Counted from the first letter of the stretch, positions 29,284 to 38,515 are shown. The stretch: 64,000 nucleotides of DNA from Haemophilus haemolyticus (GCF_003493605.1 NZ_QQKA01000003.1:1-64000); one strand, 5' to 3'. The notes: generated from the letters alone by a model not told the origin. Translations and numbers: made by a program.

Positions 29284-30747
29284 ATGAGTGTACTTAGTTA
29301 CGCACAAAAAATCGGTCAAGCCTTAATGGTACCTGTGGCAGCCTTACCTGCTGCGGCATTATTAATGGGTATTGGCTATTGGATTGACCCAGATGGTTGG
29401 GGTGCAAACAGTCAATTAGCCGCATTATTAATTAAATCTGGCGCAGCAATTATTGACAACATGGGCTTACTCTTCGCAGTAGGCGTAGCGTTTGGTCTTG
29501 CAAAAGACAAACACGGTTCCGCCGCACTTTCAGGTCTTGTTGGTTTCTACGTAGTAACTACCCTACTTTCCCCTACTGGTGTAGCACAATTACAACACAT
29601 TGATATTAGTGAAGTGCCAGCAGCATTCAAAAAAATCAATAACCAATTTATAGGGATTTTAATTGGTGTGATTTCAGCTGAACTTTACAACCGTTTCTAT
29701 CAAGTTGAATTACCAAAGGCACTTTCGTTCTTTAGCGGGAAACGCCTCGTGCCAATTTTGGTTTCTTTCGTGATGATAGCCGTATCATTTGCCTTACTCT
29801 ATATTTGGCCTCATATTTTCAACGCGCTCGTTTCATTTGGTGAATCCATCAAAGATTTAGGTGCAGTAGGTGCGGGAATCTACGGTTTCTTCAACCGCTT
29901 ATTAATTCCTGTTGGCTTACACCATGCCTTAAACTCTGTATTCTGGTTTGATGTAGCGGGTATCAACGATATTCCAAACTTCTTGGGCGGTGCTAAATCC
30001 ATTGCCGAAGGCACTGCAACTGTGGGTGTAACTGGTATGTATCAAGCTGGTTTCTTCCCAGTGATGATGTTTGGTTTACCAGGTGCTGCCCTTGCGATTT
30101 ATCACTGTGCAAAACCAAATCAAAAAGTACAAGTGGCCTCAATTATGCTTGCGGGTGCATTAGCTTCTTTCTTTACAGGAATCACTGAACCGCTTGAATT
30201 CTCATTCATGTTTGTTGCACCTGTACTTTATGTATTGCATGCATTATTAACGGGTATCTCTGTCTTCATTGCAGCTACAATGCACTGGATTGCAGGATTC
30301 GGCTTTAGTGCTGGTTTAGTGGATATGGTACTTTCTAGCCGCAATCCACTTGCTGTTAGCTGGTATATGTTGCTTGTACAAGGTATTGTATTCTTTGCTA
30401 TCTATTATTTTGTGTTCCGTTTTGCAATTAATGCCTTTAATCTCAAAACGCTAGGACGTGAAAATAAAGCAGAAACAGCTGCAGCCCCAACACAAAGCAA
30501 TCAATCTCGCGAAGAAAGAGCGGTGAAATTTATTGCGGCTTTAGGTGGTTCAGAAAACTTCAAAACTGTGGATGCTTGTATCACTCGTTTACGCTTAACT
30601 TTAGTTGACCATCACAATATTAATGAAGATCAACTTAAAGCGCTTGGTTCAAAAGGTAATGTAAAATTAGGCAATGATGGATTACAAGTCATTTTAGGGC
30701 CTGAAGCTGAACTTGTAGCAGAAGCGATTAAAGCAAAATTAAAATAA
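29284..30747 (+). CDS. nagE: PTS N-acetylglucosamine transporter, IICB subunit
   Basis: This inner-membrane transporter phosphorylates GlcNAc as it enters, giving GlcNAc-6-P for NagA. The 487-aa protein has a IIC domain of the glucose superfamily (about residues 1-380), including GLHHALNSVFWF near 215 and the sugar-binding GITEPLEFSFMF near 300. A linker and a IIB domain follow, with the phosphorylated Cys at about 432 in VDACITRLRL. The fused IIA domain of E. coli NagE (648 aa) is absent, so Crr would have to supply IIA. Lack of a IIA and the neighbouring nag/nan genes favour GlcNAc over glucose as substrate. Ribosome site AAGGAG. Confidence 0.88.
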   Translation: MSVLSYAQKIGQALMVPVAALPAAALLMGIGYWIDPDGWGANSQLAALLIKSGAAIIDNMGLLFAVGVAFGLAKDKHGSAALSGLVGFYVVTTLLSPTGVAQLQHIDISEVPAAFKKINNQFIGILIGVISAELYNRFYQVELPKALSFFSGKRLVPILVSFVMIAVSFALLYIWPHIFNALVSFGESIKDLGAVGAGIYGFFNRLLIPVGLHHALNSVFWFDVAGINDIPNFLGGAKSIAEGTATVGVTGMYQAGFFPVMMFGLPGAALAIYHCAKPNQKVQVASIMLAGALASFFTGITEPLEFSFMFVAPVLYVLHALLTGISVFIAATMHWIAGFGFSAGLVDMVLSSRNPLAVSWYMLLVQGIVFFAIYYFVFRFAINAFNLKTLGRENKAETAAAPTQSNQSREERAVKFIAALGGSENFKTVDACITRLRLTLVDHHNINEDQLKALGSKGNVKLGNDGLQVILGPEAELVAEAIKAKLK

Positions 30748-30764
30748 ATTTTGACCGCACTTTA

Positions 30765-30793
30765 CATGCCGTCTATCACTAGGCGGCATTTTT
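30765..30793 (+). terminator. Terminator after nagE
   Basis: ATGCCGTC... and ...GGCGGCAT form a stem (ATGCCG/CGGCAT core), followed by TTTTATT. An uptake signal (30754) lies just ahead of it. Confidence 0.75.
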
Positions 30794-30810
30794 ATTAATG
30801 AGATTTAGCG

Positions 30811-31245
30811 ATGTTATTTATTCCACCACCACTACTCTGTTTATTAATTGGCGCTGCAATGTATTTTTTGCCAAAAGTAACTAGTTACTCTGTCCATTTT
30901 GCAGTTATTGCCTTTGTCATTACTCTTTCATTTTTGATTGCTGGAGGCAGTGTATTACAATTTTTTATACGCAAAACGACCATCAATCCTCATGACTTTA
31001 AACATACAACACAATTAGTTTCTACAGGCATATTTCGATTTAGCCGTAATCCAATGTATTTAAGTTTGCTGTTAATGTTAATTGCGTGGGCTCTTTGGTT
31101 AGGTAATAGTTTGGCTTGGTTAGGCGTGATTGTCTTTATACTAGTTATGAATCGCTTTCAAATAGCTCGAGAAGAAGCCTATTTGGAAAGTAAATTTGGC
31201 GATGAATATCGTCGTTACAAACAAAAAGTAAGACGCTGGCTATAA
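30811..31245 (+). CDS. Isoprenylcysteine carboxyl methyltransferase-like membrane protein
   Basis: This is a small (144 aa) integral membrane protein with about four helices. The segment LVSTGIFRFSRNPMYLSLLL (about residues 70-89) and the C-terminal EEAYLESKFGDEYRRY are the signature of the PEMT/ICMT-like family, in which they form the SAM-binding part. The substrate in bacteria is unknown. It is monocistronic, between nagE and convergent hflC, with a terminator on each side. Confidence 0.8.
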   Translation: MLFIPPPLLCLLIGAAMYFLPKVTSYSVHFAVIAFVITLSFLIAGGSVLQFFIRKTTINPHDFKHTTQLVSTGIFRFSRNPMYLSLLLMLIAWALWLGNSLAWLGVIVFILVMNRFQIAREEAYLESKFGDEYRRYKQKVRRWL

Positions 31246-31275
31246 AAAAACACCTTCACGATGAAGGTGTTTTTA
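31244..31275. terminator. Bidirectional terminator between the ICMT-like gene and hflC
   Basis: AAAAACACCTTCA pairs with TGAAGGTGTTTTT around a tiny CGA loop, with A and T tracts on both sides. Confidence 0.85.
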
Positions 31276-31287
31276 TCAATTTTAAAT

Positions 31288-32175
31288 CTATTTCTTCGGT
31301 GCCTGCATAAAGCGGAAGAAATCACTATCTGGTTTTAAAATCATAATATTGTCAGAATTTGCAAAACTCGCTTCATAGGCTTTTAAGCTACGTACAAAAG
31401 TAAAGAATTGAGGCTCTTGTGCAAAAGCATCTGAATATAATTTTGCCGCTGCAGCATCGCCTGAACCTCGTAATTCTTGTGCAGTTTTATTTGCATTAGC
31501 AAGAATCAACGTCACTTTACGATCTACATCTGCTTGGATAAATGCAGCTTTTTCTTTACCTTGAGAACGGTGTTCACGCGCGACTGCATCACGTTCTGCA
31601 CGCATACGTTGGTAAATTGAAGAAGATACTTCGTCCGGTAAATTAATTTGTTTTACACGCACATCAATCACTTCAATACCCAATTCTGCCGTACTATCTT
31701 GCCCTGAATTTAAAGCTTTTTTGGCGCCTTCCATTAATTCACCACGCGTACCAGAAACGATATCTTTAATGGTTCTTGTACCAATTTCAGAACGCAAACG
31801 GTCGTTTACTTTACGACTTAACAAGCTTGAAGCTTGGGTATAATCGCCACCACCAGTAGATGTGTAGAATCGACCAAAATCACTAATCTTCCATTTCACA
31901 TAAGAATCTACTAGCAAGTCTTTTTTCTCAACAGTAACAAAACGTGTTGCCGATCCATCTAAAGTACGAATACGTGCATCTAAAACTTTAATGCTATCAA
32001 TCAAAGGCACTTTAAAATGCAAGCCTGGCTCATAGACAACCACTTTGTTATCTGCATCACGCTGTACTTTGTTGAATCGCAACATAATACCGCGAGTACC
32101 TTCCGTCACGACCACGACACTGGAATACACCACTGCCGCAATGACAAAAATAGCTGGTAATAAAAATTTACGCAT
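31288..32175 (-). CDS. hflC: FtsH protease modulator HflC
   Basis: HflC pairs with HflK in a large membrane assembly in the inner membrane that encloses and modulates the FtsH protease. It has one N-terminal membrane segment (FLLPAIFVIAAVVYSSVVVV, residues 3-22), then an SPFH/band-7 domain (about 20-180) and a charged helical region with REHRSQGKEKA. The 295-aa length is slightly short of E. coli HflC (334) but complete. Its ATG overlaps the hflK stop by one base. Confidence 0.93.
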   Translation of the reverse strand: MRKFLLPAIFVIAAVVYSSVVVVTEGTRGIMLRFNKVQRDADNKVVVYEPGLHFKVPLIDSIKVLDARIRTLDGSATRFVTVEKKDLLVDSYVKWKISDFGRFYTSTGGGDYTQASSLLSRKVNDRLRSEIGTRTIKDIVSGTRGELMEGAKKALNSGQDSTAELGIEVIDVRVKQINLPDEVSSSIYQRMRAERDAVAREHRSQGKEKAAFIQADVDRKVTLILANANKTAQELRGSGDAAAAKLYSDAFAQEPQFFTFVRSLKAYEASFANSDNIMILKPDSDFFRFMQAPKK

Positions 32176-33410
32176 TAGTTAAATCTCCCTTGGCGAATCG
32201 GCTCAACAGTGCTTGGTAGTTGGATTGAAGAATGATTAATACGCTCTGGCTGTGATAAAACAGGCGCAGATTCTACCGCTCTTTCTGTTACGGCTGGCGC
32301 TTTAGCTGATACTTTTTTACCCATGATTTGTTCTAACGGTAACACAGTTAAATTGTTACCATTATTGCCATCAAGCATCACTTTTGACGTATTTGCCATG
32401 ACTTTTTCCATGGTTTGAATATATAAACGCTCACGTAGTAAATCTGGTGCAGCTTTAAATTCAGGCAACAAACGCTGCAAACGTTCCACTTCGCCTCGTG
32501 CATCTAACACGATACGATCTTTATAAGCTGTCGCTTCTTCAATAATACGTTGTGCATCACCACGCGCAATCGGCTCTTTCTCTCGGGCATAGGCTTCCGC
32601 TTCACGAATAAAACGTTGTTCATCTTCCTGCGCTTTAATCGCATCATCAAACGCATCTTTTACTTCTTCAGGTGGGCGCGCAGATTGGAAGTTCACATCA
32701 ATAACCTCAAGTCCCATATCATAGGATTTAATAATGTCATTTAACGCTTTCCACGTATCTTCACGAACAACCGCACGGCCTGTTGTTAAAATATCATTCA
32801 TTGACATATGGCCGATCACATAACGCAATGCACTGTCAGTTGCTTGACCTAGACTGTCATCCGCATTCGTCACGCTAAAACGATATTTTGCAGGATCTTG
32901 CACGCGATATTGCACAGTCATTTCTACACGAACCATATTTTCATCTTTAGTCAGCATTGAACCTTGTGTGCGAAGTTCTTTAACTTGCTCTACATTCACT
33001 GGCAATACTTTATCTACAAATGTTGGTTTCCAGTTCAACCCTGGTTGAACAATAGAATGCAACTCACCAAAACGAAGCACCACACCACGCTCAGCCTCTT
33101 TAATGGTGTAGAAACCACTTACGCCCCAAATAATCGCACCAATGGCAACAGCAAGCGGCACCACTTTTCCAAAATTAAATGGCGTATTGTTTTGAGAACT
33201 ACCATTGTTTTGACCGCTCTTTTTATTTCCACCACCTAATTTTCTGAGAAGGTTATTAAAAATCTCCTCAATATCTGGCGGAGATTGCTCTTGATTTCCA
33301 CGATTTTGATTGTTATTCCATCCATTATTATTGGATGAATTTCCCGGCTGTTGGTCGTTGCTTTGCCCTGGTTTACTCCAAGGATCGAGATCTGAACCGT
33401 TCTGTGACAT
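32175..33410 (-). CDS. hflK: FtsH protease modulator HflK
   Basis: HflK is the partner of HflC. A Gly/Asn/Gln-rich cytoplasmic head (about residues 1-75, with repeats of NN, GQ and SS) precedes a single membrane segment (VVPLAVAIGAIIWGVSGFY, about 82-100). A band-7 domain follows, and an alpha-helical part ends in a Pro/Ser-rich tail. I use the ATG at 33410 (MSQNGSD), with GGAGA upstream; the ATG at 33422 overlaps that ribosome site. The product is 411 aa. In E. coli hfq and hflX precede hflK; here they do not. Confidence 0.92.
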   Translation of the reverse strand: MSQNGSDLDPWSKPGQSNDQQPGNSSNNNGWNNNQNRGNQEQSPPDIEEIFNNLLRKLGGGNKKSGQNNGSSQNNTPFNFGKVVPLAVAIGAIIWGVSGFYTIKEAERGVVLRFGELHSIVQPGLNWKPTFVDKVLPVNVEQVKELRTQGSMLTKDENMVRVEMTVQYRVQDPAKYRFSVTNADDSLGQATDSALRYVIGHMSMNDILTTGRAVVREDTWKALNDIIKSYDMGLEVIDVNFQSARPPEEVKDAFDDAIKAQEDEQRFIREAEAYAREKEPIARGDAQRIIEEATAYKDRIVLDARGEVERLQRLLPEFKAAPDLLRERLYIQTMEKVMANTSKVMLDGNNGNNLTVLPLEQIMGKKVSAKAPAVTERAVESAPVLSQPERINHSSIQLPSTVEPIRQGRFN

Positions 33411-33530
33411 TTCATTCTCCATTTGTCAAAAATTGTTAAGAGTTTAGCTAAATAAATGGGGCGCGTCTATGAAAATACAAGGCTTTTTAGGCAATAAAAA
33501 ATCCTTGATTTTACACAAAGATTTTCTTGA

Positions 33531-34238
33531 TTAATTCACATTATAAAGAACGAATTTTTGAAGTTCTTTTATCTGTAAACTTTCCCCACTCCATTCATAA
33601 AAGTGCGGTAATTTTTCTTGATGATTGACAAAAGCGGCTAAATAAACAGGGAGTTCATCAGTAAACCATAACTGCCCCTGCGGACAATAATCTGAAAAAA
33701 TTTTTTGTTGTTCAGGAAAATGACGAACATTGGATAATTTTACGATTCCAAATCCTTGAGATTTCAATACAGCCTCTCTCAAACACCAACAACGATAAAA
33801 AGCCTTCAAAGAATCCTGCTGATGATGAAACCAATCAATTTCTTCTTTTGGTGCAATATGTTCCATCAACGCCGTAAAATTTCTTATTTTAGGAAATTCA
33901 ATATCAATTCCCACCGCACTTTTTTCTTCATTTCTAATATCTAATATTACCGCCACCCAATCACCTGAATGGCTGATATTAAAATCTATTCGCTCATCAA
34001 GAAAATAAGGTCTGCCACTTTCAGTACGATGAATTTGAGATAAAAGTGCGGTGGATTTTCCTGATATTTTTAGAAGTTGGAAAAGCAATAAGTGAGCAAG
34101 CCGACGACACTGATGACGCTGAAAAACACGCGAGCTATCTGTTTCAATTTGATATAGATTTTCTGGAATCAGTTCATCGGGTAACGATTCCACAGAAAAA
34201 GGTTGATTTATATTGCCGTAGGCGATGTAGGTTGTCAT
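33531..34238 (-). CDS. 4'-phosphopantetheinyl transferase (AcpT/Sfp type)
   Basis: This enzyme transfers phosphopantetheine from CoA to a carrier-protein serine. The PPTase core is present: SGRPYFLDERIDFNISHSGDWV near residues 72-93, VGIDIEF near 110 with the Mg-binding acidic residues, and the signature WCLREAVLKSQG near 150-161. In the signature the usual K-E-A is R-E-A. The 235-aa length is that of the two-fold Sfp type. No classical AcpS gene is visible next to it; it lies three genes from acpP, its probable substrate. Three uptake signals fall in the gene (33601, 33913, 34044). Confidence 0.85.
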   Translation of the reverse strand: MTTYIAYGNINQPFSVESLPDELIPENLYQIETDSSRVFQRHQCRRLAHLLLFQLLKISGKSTALLSQIHRTESGRPYFLDERIDFNISHSGDWVAVILDIRNEEKSAVGIDIEFPKIRNFTALMEHIAPKEEIDWFHHQQDSLKAFYRCWCLREAVLKSQGFGIVKLSNVRHFPEQQKIFSDYCPQGQLWFTDELPVYLAAFVNHQEKLPHFYEWSGESLQIKELQKFVLYNVN

Positions 34239-34243
34239 AAAAT

Positions 34244-34270
34244 AAAAGCACCATTCAAAGGTGCTTTTAT
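34244..34270 (-). terminator. Terminator after dcuB
   Basis: AAAAGCACC pairs with GGTGCTTTT around ATTCAAA; on the minus strand TATTTTAT follows. It separates dcuB from the phosphopantetheinyl transferase gene. Confidence 0.75.
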
Positions 34271-34297
34271 ATTAAAAGGATTTAGTTTGTGTGTAAA

Positions 34298-35635
34298 TTA
34301 GCGAATCACTAATTCCGCCATAGAAACACCGACTAAGCAAGCGACAACAACCCCAATTAAACCTGGCACCATGAAACTGTGGTTAAAATAATATTTACCA
34401 ATTTTCGTTGTACCCGTTACGTCAAAGTTTACTGTTGCAATGTCTGATGGATAATTTGGAATGAAGAAATAGGCATAAGTTGCTGGCATTAAACCAACCA
34501 AGATTGGTGCTGGAATACCTAAGCCAATACCAACAGGTAATAACATAACTGCGGTTGCAGCTTGGCTGTTAATTACGACAGAAACTGCAAATAATGCTAA
34601 CGCGAATGTCCAAGGATAAGTTTGAACCATATCAGTAATCGCAGCTTTAAATTCTGGCATTGCATATTGGAAGTAAGTATCACTCATCCAAGCAATACCA
34701 TAAATCGCAATCGCTGCCACCATACCAGACTTAAATACCACGCCATTTGGCACGATTTGAGGATTCGTTTTCGTTGCGAGTAAAATCACACCACCAAAAC
34801 AAAGCATCATCATTTGGATGATTAGCGACATGGAAATTGCTTTTCCGCTACCGATAGTACGAATTTCAGGAATCATCGCAATCGCAACAATCACCACCAA
34901 GGCTAATAAGAACAAATAAACAGATTTTTTAGCGCCTTGTGGAAGGGCTTCATTCAATGTTGTGCTTGTGGTATTTAAAATACGTTCGCTCCATACGGGA
35001 TCTTGTAAACGACGTTGATATTCAGGATCTTGTTCCAACTCTTTACCACGACGCATACTATATAAAGAAAGCGCTATCGTACCTGCTAAGGTTGCAGGAA
35101 CTGTCACACAAATAATATCTAACAAACTAATATGCTCAAAACCAGGCATTGCAGTAATTTTACCTAGATAGAAGACAACAGCGGCAGAGAGTGGACTAGA
35201 TGTGATGGCTAATTGAGATGCCACCGAAGACGCCGCCATTGGACGTTCTGGACGGATTTTGTTTTTCAATGCAACATCACCAATGATTGGCATAATTGTG
35301 TAAACAGAGTGACCAGTACCAAGCATAAACGTTAATAAATACACGACTAATGGGCCGAGTAAAGTGACACGTTTTGGATTTTTACGGAGAATGCGTTCGG
35401 CAATTTGTAACATAAATTTCAAACCGCCTGCAGCTTCAAGTACGGATGCACAAGTCACCACCGCAAGAATGATGAGCATTACATCAATCGGTGCTTTCCC
35501 CACTGGCATACGGAATACGAAAACTTCTATAGCAAGACCGATACCAGAAACAACACCTAATCCGATACCACCGTAACGGCTACCGATATAGAGCATTAAT
35601 AGTAAAAATAAAAATTCTAAGTAAAGCATAAACAC
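34298..35635 (-). CDS. dcuB: Anaerobic C4-dicarboxylate transporter DcuB
   Basis: DcuB exchanges fumarate or malate for succinate across the inner membrane during fumarate respiration. It is 445 aa, with about ten to twelve hydrophobic segments. Family segments are the N-terminal RYGGIGLGVVSGIGL, GTGHSVYTIMPII near 105 and the C-terminal FIPNYPSDIATVNFD near 395. No E. coli-style dcuS/dcuR is adjacent. A weak FNR-like half-site lies about 95 bases upstream (35727-35740), which would fit anaerobic expression. Confidence 0.92.
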   Translation of the reverse strand: MFMLYLEFLFLLLMLYIGSRYGGIGLGVVSGIGLAIEVFVFRMPVGKAPIDVMLIILAVVTCASVLEAAGGLKFMLQIAERILRKNPKRVTLLGPLVVYLLTFMLGTGHSVYTIMPIIGDVALKNKIRPERPMAASSVASQLAITSSPLSAAVVFYLGKITAMPGFEHISLLDIICVTVPATLAGTIALSLYSMRRGKELEQDPEYQRRLQDPVWSERILNTTSTTLNEALPQGAKKSVYLFLLALVVIVAIAMIPEIRTIGSGKAISMSLIIQMMMLCFGGVILLATKTNPQIVPNGVVFKSGMVAAIAIYGIAWMSDTYFQYAMPEFKAAITDMVQTYPWTFALALFAVSVVINSQAATAVMLLPVGIGLGIPAPILVGLMPATYAYFFIPNYPSDIATVNFDVTGTTKIGKYYFNHSFMVPGLIGVVVACLVGVSMAELVIR

Positions 35636-35726
35636 CTCAAAAACGAAAAACTATGCAAATAATACTTCTTTTTAGGCATATAACTAAATAATTTTTTAAA
35701 ATTTAAACCAAGATTTTAAGTAAAAG

Positions 35727-35740
35727 ATAATTTAGATCAA
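35727..35740 (-). promoter_or_regulatory. Weak FNR-like site upstream of dcuB
   Basis: On the minus strand TTGAT-CTAA-ATTAT has a perfect left half-site, but the right half matches ATCAA at only three of five positions. DcuB genes are usually FNR-activated, which is the main reason to note it. Confidence 0.3.
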
Positions 35741-35793
35741 TTTTACAATGCTGGAATAAGAGAAAAGTGCGGTAATTTTAGAAAGAAATTTTT

Positions 35794-35823
35794 GAAAAAA
35801 ATTAGGCGACTTAAAAAGTCGCC
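35794..35823 (-). terminator. Terminator after acpP
   Basis: GGCGACTT pairs perfectly with AAGTCGCC around a 3-base loop. On the minus strand it is followed by TAATTTTTTTC. Confidence 0.85.
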
Positions 35824-35833
35824 CAACTTGAAA

Positions 35834-36064
35834 TTATTGATTGTTTTGCACGTAGTCAATCGCAGATTGAACAGTTGTGATTTTTTCAGCTTCTTCATCT
35901 GGAATTTCGATATCGAATTCTTCTTCTAAAGCCATTACTAATTCAACTGTGTCTAAAGAGTCCGCACCTAAATCTTCAACGAAAGAAGCTTCAGATTTAA
36001 CATCTTCTTCTTTAACACCTAATTGTTCAACGATGATTTTTTTCACGCGTTCTTCAATACTCAT
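35834..36064 (-). CDS. acpP: Acyl carrier protein
   Basis: AcpP carries the growing acyl chain in fatty acid synthesis. The 76-aa acidic protein has the phosphopantetheine attachment Ser in the canonical [18 protein letters not shown] motif (Ser near residue 37). Ribosome site AGGAA. It follows fabG after 272 bases, a wider gap than usual, and is likely also transcribed from its own promoter in that gap, as ACP is needed in large amounts. Confidence 0.97.
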   Translation of the reverse strand: MSIEERVKKIIVEQLGVKEEDVKSEASFVEDLGADSLDTVELVMALEEEFDIEIPDEEAEKITTVQSAIDYVQNNQ

Positions 36065-36336
36065 TTGTTTTTCCTATTTTGTTGGTTTTAACTCATAAAA
36101 GAGCGGTTAGTGTATGTATTTTTTATCAACTTGCAACTATTTTATAGGCTGGTCGCACCACAAAATGGACAATCTGAATACACACATTAAAAATAGTTAC
36201 GTACCTTTGCATACGCTCAAGGCGTAACCAAGCTACACTGCGAATGGGATTCTAACATTATCTAAAATCTTTGGCTATGATTTTGTGTTTAGAACGCCAC
36301 TCAAGTCTAAATAAAGAGAAATACTGATTTTCAGCA
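36065..36336. other. fabG-acpP intergenic gap
   Basis: This 272-base gap has no open frame that looks coding. I saw no terminator hairpin after fabG. An acpP promoter probably lies here, but I could not choose one with confidence. Confidence 0.5.
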
Positions 36337-37065
36337 TTAGCTCATATATAAACCACCATTTACATGCAACGTTGTGCCTGTAATGTAAGCCGCATCATCA
36401 GAAGCTAAGAAAGCTACAGCTTTAGCAATATCTTTGGCTTCGCCTAAACGACCGGCTGGAACATTAGATAAAATACCCGTTTTTTGTTCATCAGTAAGCA
36501 CTTCTGTCATATCCGTTGCAATAAAACCTGGTGCAACCACATTTACAGTAATACCTCGTGCAGCCACTTCTTTTGCTAAAGATTTAGAAAAACCGATCAC
36601 ACCCGCTTTTGCTGCACAATAGTTAGCTTGTCCTGGATTACCCATTGACCCCACCACTGAACCAATATTGATGATGCGACCAAAACGTTTTTTCATCATT
36701 GAACGTAACATGGCTTTAGAAAGATGATACACCGAAGTTAAGTTAGTTTGCATAATATCAAACCACTCATCATCTTTCATACGCATCAATAAATTATCGC
36801 GAGTAATACCAGCGTTATTCACGAGAATATCAATATCGCCAAAATCATTTTTAATTTGCTCAAGTAAAGTTTCGATAGATTCCTTATCCGTTACGTTTAA
36901 AACTAAACCTTTACCTTTATCTCCTAAATATGCAGAAATTGCCTCTGCACCTTTTTCAGATGTTGCAGTACCAATTACAAATGCACCTTTTGAGCTAAGT
37001 TCTTCTGCAATCGCACGACCGATACCACGGGTAGCCCCTGTCACTAAAGCAATTTTACCTTGCAT
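36337..37065 (-). CDS. fabG: 3-oxoacyl-[acyl-carrier-protein] reductase
   Basis: FabG reduces beta-ketoacyl-ACP with NADPH. It is a 242-aa short-chain dehydrogenase with the cofactor motif TGATRGIGRAIA at about 9-20, NNAGITRD near 86, the catalytic Ser-Tyr-Lys centred on YCAAKAG near 149, and the C-terminal GGLYM end typical of FabG. It starts 12 bases after the fabD stop. Confidence 0.96.
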   Translation of the reverse strand: MQGKIALVTGATRGIGRAIAEELSSKGAFVIGTATSEKGAEAISAYLGDKGKGLVLNVTDKESIETLLEQIKNDFGDIDILVNNAGITRDNLLMRMKDDEWFDIMQTNLTSVYHLSKAMLRSMMKKRFGRIINIGSVVGSMGNPGQANYCAAKAGVIGFSKSLAKEVAARGITVNVVAPGFIATDMTEVLTDEQKTGILSNVPAGRLGEAKDIAKAVAFLASDDAAYITGTTLHVNGGLYMS

Positions 37066-37077
37066 TTTTTCTTCCTT

Positions 37078-38016
37078 TTACGCTAAAAATTCTTCTACAG
37101 CATTGAATGATGCAACATCATTTACTGATATAGCTTGTAAATCACCCACAATGCGTTTGGTTAAACCATTTAATACTTTACCCGGCCCCACTTCAACAAA
37201 CGCTTGAACACCATCTTGCGCCATTTTTTCAACTGTTTCAGTCCAACGAACTGGGCTATATAACTGACGAACAAGTGCGGTACGAATTTCTGCACCTTCA
37301 GTTTCAGCTTTCACATCAACGTTATTTAATACCGATGTTGTTGGTGTATTAATTTGAATATTCTCAAGTGTTACCGCTAATTGCTCGGCTGCAGGTTTCA
37401 TTAATGCACAGTGAGAAGGTGCGCTCACAGCTAACGGCAATGCACGCTTCGCCCCCGCTTCTTTACATAATGCAGTCGCACGCTCAACTGCAGCTTTCGC
37501 TCCAGCGATAACGACTTGGCCTGGTGAGTTAAAGTTCACCGCAGATACAACTTCACCCTCCTCTGCTTGTTTACAAGCATTAATAATTGCTTCATTATCC
37601 AAACCAATAATCGCATACATTGCACCAGTACCTTCAGGCACAGCTTGTTGCATTAATTTTCCGCGCAATTCCACTAATTTAATCGCATCTTGGAAATCCA
37701 ACACGCCAGCACAAACTAACGCAGAATATTCACCTAAGCTATGGCCTGCCATCACTTCTGGTTTTAATTGAGGAAATTTTTCTTGCCATACACGATAAAT
37801 AGCGACTGACGCTGCCAAAAGTGCGGGCTGTGTTTGCCAAGTTTTATTAAGTTCTTCAGCTGGGCCTTGTTGAACAAGATGCCATAAATCATATCCAAGC
37901 GCATCAGATGCTTGTTTAAATGTTTCAGTAACGATTGGATATTCAGTGGCAAGATCAGCAAGCATACCGACAGTTTGGGAGCCTTGGCCTGGGAAGACCA
38001 TTGCGAATTTTTTCAT
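37078..38016 (-). CDS. fabD: Malonyl-CoA:ACP transacylase
   Basis: FabD loads malonate onto ACP. It starts with the family-typical FAMVFPGQGSQ and has the nucleophile Ser in GHSLGEYSALV near residue 92. GQVVIAGAKAAVE precedes the active-site His in SAPSHCALM near 201. The length of 312 aa is normal. In most relatives fabD follows fabH directly; here 625 bases containing a palindromic element lie in between, so its expression may depend on a new promoter. Confidence 0.96.
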   Translation of the reverse strand: MKKFAMVFPGQGSQTVGMLADLATEYPIVTETFKQASDALGYDLWHLVQQGPAEELNKTWQTQPALLAASVAIYRVWQEKFPQLKPEVMAGHSLGEYSALVCAGVLDFQDAIKLVELRGKLMQQAVPEGTGAMYAIIGLDNEAIINACKQAEEGEVVSAVNFNSPGQVVIAGAKAAVERATALCKEAGAKRALPLAVSAPSHCALMKPAAEQLAVTLENIQINTPTTSVLNNVDVKAETEGAEIRTALVRQLYSPVRWTETVEKMAQDGVQAFVEVGPGKVLNGLTKRIVGDLQAISVNDVASFNAVEEFLA

Positions 38017-38086
38017 TATGTTTTGTCCTATTGTTTTAATTAAAAATATTTTTCGATAATTGACATCAGGGTTTCGCCGATGGCGA

Positions 38087-38122
38087 CTTACTTTTTCTTT
38101 GCCTCGCCAAAGAAAAAGTAAG
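38087..38122. repeat. Left terminal hairpin of the element
   Basis: CTTACTTTTTCTTTG pairs with CAAAGAAAAAGTAAG without mismatch around a 6-base CCTCGC loop. It is a strong cruciform or RNA hairpin. Similar C-T-T-A-C-T-T-T palindromes are common intergenic repeats in gammaproteobacteria. Confidence 0.85.
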
Positions 38123-38515
38123 CAAAAAGAAAAGCGACCCTGCTTTTCCTTGTTTCCTTTGTTCCATTGAATTTGCTTAACGGAAATTTTCTGAACTCGC
38201 TGCGCTCAAACAGACGAAAATTTCCTACAAATTCAATTCCACAAAGGTGGAAAAGAAGGGAACCCAATTTGTTCTTTCTCCGATTTAAAGTGCAGTCAAA
38301 ACTCAAAATATTTTTTGTTCTTAAAATGAACTTAAAATTAACCACACTTTTTAAATAATGCTCCGATAAATTCGGGGCCCCATATAAATCGCCTTTGCGA
38401 CTTTCAATTTTTAGGCAATTTGCGTCTGTTTGAGCGCAGCGAGTTCAGCAAATTGCCGTTAAGAAAATTGAAACAAAGCAAAGAACAGCGATTTAACTGG
38501 GGCGTGTTTCCTTTG

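Noticed and set aside
38088..38358. Short open frames on both strands within the palindromic element
   Set aside because: They span the inverted repeats, have no ribosome site and encode repeat-derived low-complexity peptides; they are by-products of the palindromes.
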